Shown here: one piece after another, positions 30,907 to 37,609 of the stretch
How positions within the stretch are numbered: the stretch's first letter is position 1
How the letters are laid out: the number at the start of each line of letters is the position of its first letter
DNA from: CAYRYU01 sp964428355
Lineage (GTDB): Bacteria; Muiribacteriota; Ozemobacteria; Ozemobacterales; Ozemobacteraceae
Length of the DNA: 37,609 nt
Reading direction: 5' to 3'
NCBI GenBank assembly: GCA_964428355.1
Contig: CAYRYU010000070.1
Location: 1 to 37,609, forward strand
Program-made: the position numbers and the translations under genes
Notes under the pieces: model-generated
The model's database searches: none
Told to the model about the DNA's origin: nothing
What the model saw: only the letters and a program-made list of their open reading frames with translations

Positions 30907-32442
30907 ATGACCAAGAAGCTTCTGTTCATCATACTTGACGGATTCGGAATTTCCGAAAAGGTTGAAGGAAATGCAATTCGGGCCGCCAATCCCGAATTCC
31001 TGGCGAAAATCTTCGGGGAGCGCCCGTTCACACAGCTTGCCGCGGGGGGGGCCGCCGTCGGGTTGCCCGCCTCCCTGCCCGGGAATTCGGAAGTTGGGCA
31101 TCTCAACATCGGGGCAGGGCGGACCGTTTTCCAGGACTCCACGCGCATCGACGCAGCGATCGCTGATGGGAGTTTCCAGGAGAACCAGACTCTCATCGAT
31201 TTTTTCCGTCGCACCCTCGATACCGGGGGAGCCATTCACATGCTCGGCATGATCACTGACGGGGGGGGAAGCAGCAACGTTTCGCACATCCTTTCTCTGC
31301 TCGGGATGGCAAAGAAGCATGGTCTGGACCGTGTTTTCATCCACCCCTTCACCGACGGACGTGATTCGACGCCCACCTCCGGAGTCCATGTCATTTCCGA
31401 CCTGCTCGAAAAGATTTCCCGGATCGGGATCGGGAAAATTGCCTCCATTTCGGGACGTTTCTACGCCACGGACTGCAACCAACGGTGGGAGAGAACCGAA
31501 AAAACCTACCTCGCCCTGGTTCATGGGGTTGGGAACCGCGCTTCCTCGCCAGTTACGGCTATCGAAGCCTCCTACCGGATGAACCTGACGGACGAGTTCA
31601 TCGTCCCAGTCGTCTTCGAGGCGGGTGGAAATCCGGTGGGAACGATCAATGAAGGAGATTCCATCCTTTTCTTCGATGTCAGGGCCGATCGGGTCCGCCA
31701 ACTGGCCGCGGCCTTGTCCTCGCCCGATTTTTCCCATTTCAAGACCCGTCCTCTGGCGCTTTCTTTTGCAAGCCTGACGAGGATTTCCGATTCCATGGCG
31801 TTTCCACTGGCTTTTCCCCCTGTCGCCCTCAGGAATGTCCTCGGGGAAGTGCTCGGATCTAACGAAATCCCCCATTTCCGCGTAAGCGAAGCGGAAAAAT
31901 CTGCCAGCATCACGACCTTCCTCAACGGTGGAACGGATCTTCCCTTTCCGCTCGAAGAAAGGCAGATCGTCCCATCGGCAAAGGTCCGGACCTACGACCA
32001 GAAACCTGAGTGCGCCGCCTTCGAGGTCACGGATGCCCTGATCGAGAAGATCAGGTCGCTGAGATACCCTTTCCTGCTTGCAAATTTTGCGAACTGCGAT
32101 CTGGTTGGCCACACGGGAATCATCGATGCCACGGTCAAGGCCGTTCAGACCGTCGACAGTGTTGTTTCGAAGGTCGTTCCCATTGCTTTCGAGCTGGGCT
32201 ACGACTGTTTGATCGCAGGAGATCACGGGAATGCCGAGCAGATGCTCGACCCGAAAACCGGTGACCCTTTCCCCGGTGATACCGCAAACCCTGTCCCCTG
32301 CTGCCTCATCTCGCGGGATCCGTTCGACCTGAAAAAGGATGGTGGGCGGCTGGCCTCGCTCGCCCCCACGATCCTTGAACTTCTCGGCCTTCCCGTGCCC
32401 GCCGAAATGGACGGCGGTTCCCTCCTGGTCAGGAAACGCTGA
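30907..32442 (+). CDS. gpmI: 2,3-bisphosphoglycerate-independent phosphoglycerate mutase, divergent active site
   Basis: A 511-residue cytosolic enzyme of the alkaline-phosphatase superfamily that interconverts 3- and 2-phosphoglycerate in glycolysis. Nucleophile Ser61 (PGNSEVGHLNIGAGR), metal ligands Asp11, Asp398 and His402 (NFANCDLVGHTG) and Asp439-His440 (GDHGNAE), Lys331, and Arg259/Arg262 (RADRVR) are kept. Three usual residues differ: the His of the VHSH motif is Ser122, the second substrate Arg of the GRYYAMDRD motif is Cys190, and the metal His of AHTxNPVP is Asp458. Length and order match GpmI. The start follows the family N-terminus; the ribosome site AAGGA is rather distant. It is transcribed alone from a consensus promoter. 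Confidence 0.9.
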   Translation: MTKKLLFIILDGFGISEKVEGNAIRAANPEFLAKIFGERPFTQLAAGGAAVGLPASLPGNSEVGHLNIGAGRTVFQDSTRIDAAIADGSFQENQTLIDFFRRTLDTGGAIHMLGMITDGGGSSNVSHILSLLGMAKKHGLDRVFIHPFTDGRDSTPTSGVHVISDLLEKISRIGIGKIASISGRFYATDCNQRWERTEKTYLALVHGVGNRASSPVTAIEASYRMNLTDEFIVPVVFEAGGNPVGTINEGDSILFFDVRADRVRQLAAALSSPDFSHFKTRPLALSFASLTRISDSMAFPLAFPPVALRNVLGEVLGSNEIPHFRVSEAEKSASITTFLNGGTDLPFPLEERQIVPSAKVRTYDQKPECAAFEVTDALIEKIRSLRYPFLLANFANCDLVGHTGIIDATVKAVQTVDSVVSKVVPIAFELGYDCLIAGDHGNAEQMLDPKTGDPFPGDTANPVPCCLISRDPFDLKKDGGRLASLAPTILELLGLPVPAEMDGGSLLVRKR

Positions 32443-32508
32443 TCTTCCCCCCAGGAAGGCACTCCCCGCCCTCCAGCCCCATCCACGGCCAACCCGGGGG
32501 GTTCCCCG

Positions 32509-33129
32509 TCATCTGGAAGCCCCAATACTTTCCGTCTGTGTGAATGAGCGCAGGCCCAGGTGGATAACCGCCCGGGAATCCCGATCGAAGACCCATGTCA
32601 CCGCGAGCAAAATCAGAATCACGGCAAGGACCATTGCGGCAAACACTCGAAAGCAGCGCTTCTTCACGTCACTGGAGGGAAGCATCAGGAAAATCAGGGT
32701 GAAAATGGCTGACCAGAGTTTCCAGCCGCCAGCCAGAACCGCCTTCAAGATCGTCACCAGAATCCCAATGACTGCATTTGCCAGCGCGGTCCCGACGAAC
32801 AGGATTGTACAAATGATGAGGGTTTCCACCAGCCAGTGCTGTTGGCCGGCACCGGCGCACTTTTCCTGCGGTTTTCCCGACGGGGTGGTTTGGGTCGTCC
32901 CTCCGTTCGGTTTGTCGGGTTCGGCTCCTGGGGTGGTTCGGGTCTCGGCCTTGAATGATTCCATGGTCTTGATCACCTCCTCTTCTTTTGCTTTCCACTG
33001 TGACTTTTTCACGAACTCGGACAATTGGGCAATGCCCATTACAGGATGCATCGGGATTCCCGCCAGGAACTCCTCGAGACTCTGGTTTCGCCCCCTCACC
33101 TCAGGGACTTTCCCGGAAAATTTCCCCAT
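32509..33129 (-). CDS. Multi-pass membrane protein, last gene of accessory cluster
   Basis: A 206-residue protein. A soluble N-terminus (about 1-95) is Lys/Glu-rich, then Thr/Pro/Gly-rich. Three to four TM helices follow (about 99-117, 118-134, 137-152 and 160-181), with a short tail. No family is recognised. The start is ATG 33129 behind GGAGGTGG; an earlier in-frame ATG at 33183 would overlap the upstream stop and run through a GC-rich hairpin. It ends 66 bases from the convergent gpmI stop. Confidence 0.7.
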   Translation of the reverse strand: MGKFSGKVPEVRGRNQSLEEFLAGIPMHPVMGIAQLSEFVKKSQWKAKEEEVIKTMESFKAETRTTPGAEPDKPNGGTTQTTPSGKPQEKCAGAGQQHWLVETLIICTILFVGTALANAVIGILVTILKAVLAGGWKLWSAIFTLIFLMLPSSDVKKRCFRVFAAMVLAVILILLAVTWVFDRDSRAVIHLGLRSFTQTESIGASR

Positions 33130-33148
33130 GTTTCCACCTCCTTTCCGG

Positions 33149-33170
33149 CCCCGGGGGGTGGCCCCCGGGG
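33149..33170 (-). promoter_or_regulatory. GC-only hairpin in front of the last cluster gene
   Basis: A perfect 9-bp stem (arms 33149-33157 and 33162-33170) with a four-base loop lies between the coiled-coil gene stop and the Shine-Dalgarno of the next gene. There is no T-run, so it may protect or process the mRNA, or reduce read-through and ribosome access. Confidence 0.45.
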
Positions 33171-33179
33171 TGGAAGACT

Positions 33180-33968
33180 TCACTTCCCTGGCGAGGTTTC
33201 TCCAAGGATCCGGTTGGCAAAAGCCATGTCGGGCTCACCATCCGAAACCGAGGAGGAACGATAGTCACGTTTCTCGGCCAGAAGGATTTCCGCACGATAA
33301 TTGATCTGGAGTTTTTCACAGATCCCCCGAGCCTCCTCGAGGACTTCACCCAGGTCTTGAAGAGGGGGCGGTTCGAGCCCCACAAGACTTATCGCCATCC
33401 GGCGTTTTCGGGAAAACTCTCCGAGGCTTTTGATCCTCTTCAAGGCGAAATCCAATTCCCTGAGACCCGCCTGCCCTTCCTCCCTGGAAAGCCTGGCCCG
33501 GTTTTGATGGAATCTGAAGAATGAAGCGAGCTCCGCTGTCTGTGAAGCGGTTGCTTTGAGCCGGCAGAACTCTCCATGTGCGAATGAGGCTTCCCTGCGA
33601 GCTGGGCCGGTTTCCGCCGGGCGGCTGGAAGCGACCTCAAGCAGAACCTTCGCCTTCTCCCCGGAGATCGTCCTGGCCTTTTCCACTTCGCGCGAAATCT
33701 CCACCATGGAAGCCTCCTCGTGCTCCGCTTTTGCCTGACACACAGCCTCTGCTTCTTCCGCCAATCTCGTTGCCCGGGCTACCTCGTCCTTCTTGAGCCC
33801 GAGGTGTGCCTCGGCGATTGCCTCCTCCCCGATCAGTGCCTCCAGATGCTGTCTGAGTGCCTGTCGACCCGCTTCGATGGCGGCCCATCCTGTCGACCAT
33901 CCGAAGGTGACGAGGACGAGCCCAATCAGCACAACCCCAGCGATTCCCACAGTCTTGATACGATCCAC
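33180..33968 (-). CDS. Membrane-anchored coiled-coil protein, unknown function
   Basis: A 262-residue protein with one N-terminal TM helix (about 7-30, VGIAGVVLIGLVLVTFGWS). A long Ala/Glu/Lys/Arg-rich helical region follows (about 32-165), probably a coiled coil, then more helix. No catalytic motif is seen. The start is GTG at 33968 with AGGAGGG 8 bases upstream. The layout suggests a structural or scaffolding protein at the inner membrane. It lies 156 bases after the peptidase gene and 50 bases before the multi-TM gene. Confidence 0.72.
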   Translation of the reverse strand: MDRIKTVGIAGVVLIGLVLVTFGWSTGWAAIEAGRQALRQHLEALIGEEAIAEAHLGLKKDEVARATRLAEEAEAVCQAKAEHEEASMVEISREVEKARTISGEKAKVLLEVASSRPAETGPARREASFAHGEFCRLKATASQTAELASFFRFHQNRARLSREEGQAGLRELDFALKRIKSLGEFSRKRRMAISLVGLEPPPLQDLGEVLEEARGICEKLQINYRAEILLAEKRDYRSSSVSDGEPDMAFANRILGETSPGK

Positions 33969-34124
33969 AGAAAGTCCCTCCTTTCATTTTCCTGCGGAAA
34001 ATCTCCCCGGAATACGCTTTCAAAAGAGAAATCTCCGCGATCACCGTAAAATCCCACGACACGAACCTCCGCATCTGCATCTGGCGGAGAACCTCCACAC
34101 ACCCCCTTTCGCCAACGTTGCAGT

Positions 34125-34691
34125 TCACCCAAGAACCGCAAGAATCGCCGTTCCTCCGAGACTCTGCCCTGAGATAATGGTCAGAACAACGTCCCGGAAA
34201 GGCATTCCGGTCTTGTCCACCCCGAAATCCGGTTGAGCTGGGCTAATGGAATCCACCAGAAGTTTGAGATGTCCTCGCCACAAGAATCCCGCAAGAATCT
34301 TCCCAAGTGGTACCGCCCAAGGTGCGAGAGCAAGGGAAATCACTGCGGCACCAAACGGAAATGAGGGAAGGCACCACGGGGAAAGGGCTTCCACGCAACG
34401 CAGGAATCTCGATTCGGGAATCCCTTCGGTAACGCATTCCCCTGACGCCACCGTTCCACGGACGCGGAAGCCCATCGCCAGGACCTGTTTTCCCCGGAGA
34501 AGATATGCAGCCGCACCATGCCCCATTTCATGTTCCATCACTGCGGCGGTAACCGAGACTCGGGGAAGCACCCATCCGAGGGCCCCGCCCAGGACGACCA
34601 GGACGAAAGTGACGTTGCACACAGTCCGAACCTGGACACAGAACATGATTGAGCTTCCGGTGGCCATGAGGAAGAGAATCGCGGTCCGCAT
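34125..34691 (-). CDS. Putative membrane zinc metallopeptidase (HEMGH motif, M50-like)
   Basis: A 188-residue multi-pass protein with HEMGH (residues 54-58) inside a hydrophobic stretch (VTAAVMEHEMGHGAAAYLLRG). This is the HExxH zinc site placed as in intramembrane or membrane-bound M50/M48-like peptidases. Hydrophobic helices occur at about 5-20, 28-48 and 112-150. A clear third ligand motif (NPxPxxxxDG of M50) is not visible, so the family is uncertain. The start at 34691 is chosen because AAGGAGGACCGA precedes it; an ATG-led extension from 34733 would overlap the previous gene. It may process a neighbour's product. Confidence 0.65.
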   Translation of the reverse strand: MRTAILFLMATGSSIMFCVQVRTVCNVTFVLVVLGGALGWVLPRVSVTAAVMEHEMGHGAAAYLLRGKQVLAMGFRVRGTVASGECVTEGIPESRFLRCVEALSPWCLPSFPFGAAVISLALAPWAVPLGKILAGFLWRGHLKLLVDSISPAQPDFGVDKTGMPFRDVVLTIISGQSLGGTAILAVLG

Positions 34692-34720
34692 TCGGTCCTC
34701 CTTCAAAGTCCGCTGCCCAC

Positions 34721-35431
34721 CTACCAAGGCCACGGAACAGTCACTTGAACCGCAAGGATCGCCAGCAACCTCAACCCAAGCGGTATCCCTCCCGAGTGCT
34801 CTAGGGGAAAAGGCTGATGCCGGCAGTTGATAACGGCATCAAGAGGGCTCCCATATGAAATCGCAGTCCGGACTGCCTCCATTCGGTCGGTCAGAATCCG
34901 GATCATTCTGGGTGTTTCTTCTTGCCTGTGGCGGGCAAGAAGGAACCGAAGGTTGCCACAAAACCCGTCTCGATCTTGTTCCTCGACACGGAAACCGGGA
35001 GCTGGCTCGTCCCGGGTGAGCCATGCCAGCGTCCTTTCGAGGAACGAAACCGCCCTGTCGCGGTTGGAGAAAAGGCATGGCCAGATGATCAGAGTGAGGT
35101 CACGGAGGGTTTCCCATGGCTCGTCGGAGACCGTTTCCGTGAGTCTGGAACTGGCTTTGGCGGCTTCCTGAAGAAGCCCCTTCAGCTCCCGCGTTGTTCC
35201 CTCCTCCGTGGTTGTCCCAAAGGCCTCGATGGAATTCCAGGCATGCCAGGCCCGGGCAAGTCGTGTTCCAAGCGTGAAGGTGTTTTCGATCAACCTTCCC
35301 TTGATTCTTCCACTTTTCTCCAGTCGCCTGAATGCTGATATCCTTACTTTCACCCATGCCAGACCAACGGGATCCAAGGCTGTCCCCTCCATGGCATTGC
35401 TCCAGAGACGTCCCGCAATGGAACTTTTCAT
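34721..35431 (-). CDS. Hypothetical helical protein of accessory cluster
   Basis: A 236-residue protein, mostly helical and charged, with many Trp and Arg residues and no signal peptide. A hydrophobic C-terminal stretch (IPLGLRLLAILAVQVTVPWPW) could be a membrane tail. I recognise no family. The ATG at 35431 overlaps the P-loop gene stop as ATGA and has GGAGGTGG upstream, so translation is coupled. Confidence 0.65.
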   Translation of the reverse strand: MKSSIAGRLWSNAMEGTALDPVGLAWVKVRISAFRRLEKSGRIKGRLIENTFTLGTRLARAWHAWNSIEAFGTTTEEGTTRELKGLLQEAAKASSRLTETVSDEPWETLRDLTLIIWPCLFSNRDRAVSFLERTLAWLTRDEPAPGFRVEEQDRDGFCGNLRFLLARHRQEETPRMIRILTDRMEAVRTAISYGSPLDAVINCRHQPFPLEHSGGIPLGLRLLAILAVQVTVPWPW

Positions 35432-36096
35432 CGTCCACCTCCGGAACGCTTGCCAATTTCGAGTTCGAGTCGGTGGGGCTGGATTTTTTCGAGATGCAAC
35501 TTGACGTTGGGGTTCTTTTCGGAAGGGACTTCAAGGGCACTTGGCAGCAGCTCGAGCGCGTTGGATTCCGCCGCCCGGGGGGAGTACGCTCCCCGGCGGA
35601 TGCTGGCTACGATCTTTGCCGCCATCAGAAGTGGGATGGACGCTGCCCGGATGGCAATTCCGAAGCTGGTCCGGCTGGGGAAAACGAGATCGAAAAGCAG
35701 ATGGGAAATGACCCCGTCGAGGATGACCACGTCGGTAAACGCAGAGACAGGCTGATCGCAGGTCACCGCCAGATGCCGTTCGGGAATGTAGATCCGACGA
35801 GGGATGACAATTCCGGATTGGAGATTCATCAGGTCGGCCCGGAGCGTCCCCAGTTCATACCCCGGGATGGCGTAAGAAGTTATCAGACGCCGGCGATACT
35901 CCTTGGATCGGAGGTATCCGTCAAGCTCGACGATTTCTGAGGTGATTCCTTGGTTCGCCATGGTCCTCGACAGCTTGCGCGCAAGGATGGATTTCCCCGT
36001 TCCCGACGGCCCCGAGATCGTGATCCAAAGGGGGCGCGGAGTCCCGCTCAGCGAGAGGGTGATCATGAGACAGATTTGAGGCATCCACCGTTCCAT
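35428..36096 (-). CDS. P-loop NTPase / uridine-kinase-like protein
   Basis: A 222-residue protein with Walker A GPSGTGKS (residues 29-36) after a strand ITIS, and a Walker-B-like strand DVVILDGVI. Between them ELDGYLRSKEYRRRL and LRADLMNLQSG resemble the uridine kinase / phosphoribulokinase layout (DxFY, then DL-x-x-L-x-x-G). It may phosphorylate a small molecule, but the substrate cannot be inferred. Starts at 36099 or 36096 are both possible. The second is preferred because GGAGG then has better spacing and forms TGATG with the upstream stop. A much longer opening to 37026 runs antiparallel in the wrong frame through the PcfJ-like gene and is rejected. Confidence 0.75.
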   Translation of the reverse strand: MERWMPQICLMITLSLSGTPRPLWITISGPSGTGKSILARKLSRTMANQGITSEIVELDGYLRSKEYRRRLITSYAIPGYELGTLRADLMNLQSGIVIPRRIYIPERHLAVTCDQPVSAFTDVVILDGVISHLLFDLVFPSRTSFGIAIRAASIPLLMAAKIVASIRRGAYSPRAAESNALELLPSALEVPSEKNPNVKLHLEKIQPHRLELEIGKRSGGGR

Positions 36097-37391
36097 CATT
36101 TTCCTCCCTTTAGTTTGATCCGACGGATCTGGGACTGTAGGACCCTTATAGCCTGGGCCTTTGCTTCCCGCCCGGGCAGGGAGTTTCCTGGTCCCAGGAT
36201 GGAGCCCAATTCCCATGGATTCTTTTCGTTCCTGATGAGGCTCGCGACCGCGGTTTGGCCGCCTCGGGAGATTCGGTACAGGAAGATTTTCCCGGAGGCG
36301 ATCTGGCCGATCAGGCCTGCGATGCAGTTGCCCATCTCTGCCCCAACTTTCCGGGCCTCTTCTGGTGAGGAGATCGGAAAAACCGTCAGTCCATCGCCCG
36401 GGACCGGGGGTGGGGGGAACCTGGCTGGAGAGCGAAGCCAGGCAGTTCCACGGGAACTGACCTCCCCCGGGTGGTGGTGGCACCATTCCTCCAGACGGGT
36501 GTGGAACTCGCGAAGGGATTTGAGAGTCTGAAACTCCTTCGTGGCAAGGTCGGGAAAACGGTTGGCGAGGCGAACCGCAGCGTTTTGCAGGTCGATGAGG
36601 ATGTCGGTGACAACGGACAGTTGGATGGGGTCGGTAATCATATTTAGCTCCCTCAGGGCTTTGCCCCCCAGCGGTTCGAGGATGCGGGGCCTGCGGGCAA
36701 GAAGGGCGAACAGTCCGGGGGAAATCGTCCCGAGTTGGGCCAGGGAACCGCCTCGCGCCAGGAAATCGCGGTATCTGTGAAGAGAGAATGCGTTGACCCG
36801 GTCGGGGGGAAGCCTCGAGAGTGCTTTGGGGCTGCAGTGGAATCCCAGCTTTCTGAGAATGACCCGCTGTGGCTTGAAAGCTAGGGCTCGGGTGCGGTCG
36901 AGCCAGCGGTTCTCCGTCTGCGCCGGCAGGAAATGCCTGATGCTGGCGAGCAGGGCAAAGAGGACGGGGCTGTTCCGGGCGATCGTTTCCAGACCGGGGA
37001 TTCTGGCAAGCAGGTTCAGGATCCAAAACACCTCCTCATCGGGGATTGCTTCGAACCGACAGACGACGCGGCGATGCTCCTCGGGAAAAAGGCGGAGGAA
37101 TTCGAGCCATTTCCCGATGAAGAGATGCCTCCGAATCTCCAGAATGGCCTTGTAGCGTTCCTCCCTGGTTCGAATCCGAGCCCAGTCCGGCCTGGGTGGG
37201 GTGGGGTCAGGATCCAGTGATGCCTTGACCAGGCATCGGGGAATATAAGGATAGAACCCCTTCCAGGGGCCCGGGCCCGACTTGACCCAAGCCCGGGGGG
37301 GATAGGCCATGATCACTATCACCTGGTCCCGGAAAGGGTCGGTCTTCACCAATCGATCCCCTTTGACACTTATCCGGATCTGCTTCCCCAT
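36096..37391 (-). CDS. PcfJ-domain-like protein, first gene of accessory cluster
   Basis: A 431-residue soluble protein. The N-terminal three quarters are mainly helical and Arg-rich. The C-terminus (about 335-425) matches the PcfJ pattern: EEARKVGAEMGNCIAGL (Asn355-Cys356), GKIFLYRIS, TAVASLI and GPGN (400-403). PcfJ-like proteins are found on conjugative plasmids and in mobile or defence-linked loci; their activity is not settled. The start at 37391 is a judgment. An in-frame GTG at 37424 is also open, and the Shine-Dalgarno (AAAGGA) fits 37391. It begins a run of six same-strand genes. Confidence 0.68.
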   Translation of the reverse strand: MGKQIRISVKGDRLVKTDPFRDQVIVIMAYPPRAWVKSGPGPWKGFYPYIPRCLVKASLDPDPTPPRPDWARIRTREERYKAILEIRRHLFIGKWLEFLRLFPEEHRRVVCRFEAIPDEEVFWILNLLARIPGLETIARNSPVLFALLASIRHFLPAQTENRWLDRTRALAFKPQRVILRKLGFHCSPKALSRLPPDRVNAFSLHRYRDFLARGGSLAQLGTISPGLFALLARRPRILEPLGGKALRELNMITDPIQLSVVTDILIDLQNAAVRLANRFPDLATKEFQTLKSLREFHTRLEEWCHHHPGEVSSRGTAWLRSPARFPPPPVPGDGLTVFPISSPEEARKVGAEMGNCIAGLIGQIASGKIFLYRISRGGQTAVASLIRNEKNPWELGSILGPGNSLPGREAKAQAIRVLQSQIRRIKLKGGK

Positions 37392-37609
37392 CGCCACGCA
37401 TCCTTTCCTCAGCCTTCCCCGCACGGTTGCACTGCCAACCGGGGCAGGGACCCGATCAGGATTTACCCAGGTTTCGCCACTGTGGTAAGCTTCTTAACGA
37501 ACTCCGGGCGTTTCAGCCCCGAGCCTCACGCGATTTCGCAGCCCCTAAACCGACTAAACGGCGGCGGTGTACATCCAAGGCAGTTCACCCGCAAGACGAA
37601 AGACTCTCG
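37392..37609. other. Unassigned intergenic region at window end
   Basis: 218 bases upstream of the PcfJ-like gene contain no convincing gene. They hold an imperfect hairpin (37502-37523, CTC-x-GGGC ... GCCC-x-GAG), a small palindrome CCACTGTGG (37477-37485) and two copies of CAGCCCC 32 bases apart. A promoter for the minus-strand cluster should lie here, but no good -35/-10 pair was found. Confidence 0.4.

Noticed and set aside
33637..34128. Minus-strand frame starting with a GTGA overlap at the peptidase stop
   Set aside because: It has no good ribosome site and most of it overlaps the coiled-coil gene in another frame with shadow-like composition.
35428..37026. A 532-codon minus-strand frame ending in the P-loop protein
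   Set aside because: Its first 310 codons run out of frame through the PcfJ-like gene and are Pro/Arg-rich, as shadow frames are. The real start is at 36096-36099.
37425..37609. Possible tmRNA piece on the minus strand (GGGGCTGCGAAA... and a short frame ending GCCGCCGTTTAG)
   Set aside because: No tRNA-like ends, no TTCGAC 5' motif and no typical tag sequence could be found.

Overview
This is a gene-dense, GC-rich chromosomal window from a diderm, probably motile bacterium. A signal-peptide protein with beta-barrel character (21567-23438), several lipoproteins, a FliA-type sigma factor and CheC/CheD support this. Start codons are often GTG or TTG behind strong Shine-Dalgarno sequences, and neighbouring genes often overlap by ATGA, GTGA or TGATG. 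The abundance of GAF, HD-GYP and cyclase signalling proteins, together with Sel1, FecR, DUF3592 and arrestin-like proteins, suggests an uncultured lineage such as Candidatus Riflebacteria/Ozemobacteria. That assignment is a guess from gene content, not from a marker gene.

Layout. 1-6214: a small membrane protein, a degenerate PP2C-like protein, a secreted golvesin-like protein and a 1157-residue secreted Sel1 protein. 12447-6301 (minus): a four-gene overlapping operon of a membrane protein, a GAF/GAF/HD-GYP c-di-GMP phosphodiesterase, RecJ and a ComFB-family protein. 12555-12627: tRNA-Pro(CGG). 14303-12647 (minus): an arrestin-like protein and a DUF3592 membrane protein, possibly led by a 27-codon ORF. 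14489-15079: a HAMP-only membrane protein. 17555-15177 (minus): cheC, cheD, a small membrane protein and fliA, behind a good sigma-70 promoter. 18387-17746 (minus): pth. 18540-18947: rlpA. 19535-19074 (minus): a DUF3465-like protein. 19792-25772: an envelope block with a LysM/M23 peptidase (preceded by a sigma-28-like promoter), an outer-membrane protein, a FecR/carboxypeptidase-regulatory protein and an FN3 lipoprotein. 25888-28239: a soluble GAF-GAF-PAS adenylate cyclase. 28385-30688: a membrane-fused spermidine-synthase-like protein. 30716-32442: a consensus promoter, a structured leader and a divergent gpmI. 37391-32509 (minus): six accessory genes (PcfJ-like protein, P-loop kinase, unknown protein, HEMGH membrane metallopeptidase, coiled-coil membrane protein, multi-TM protein).

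How it fits together. Two second messengers are represented: c-di-GMP (HD-GYP and the putative receptor ComFB) and cAMP (class III cyclase). A small motility/chemotaxis regulatory operon encodes the sigma factor that may read the promoter in front of the wall peptidase. The two most interesting blocks are the c-di-GMP/RecJ/ComFB operon and the six-gene accessory cluster at the right end. No stretch longer than about 300 bases lacks a gene. No insertion sequence, CRISPR array or rRNA was seen.
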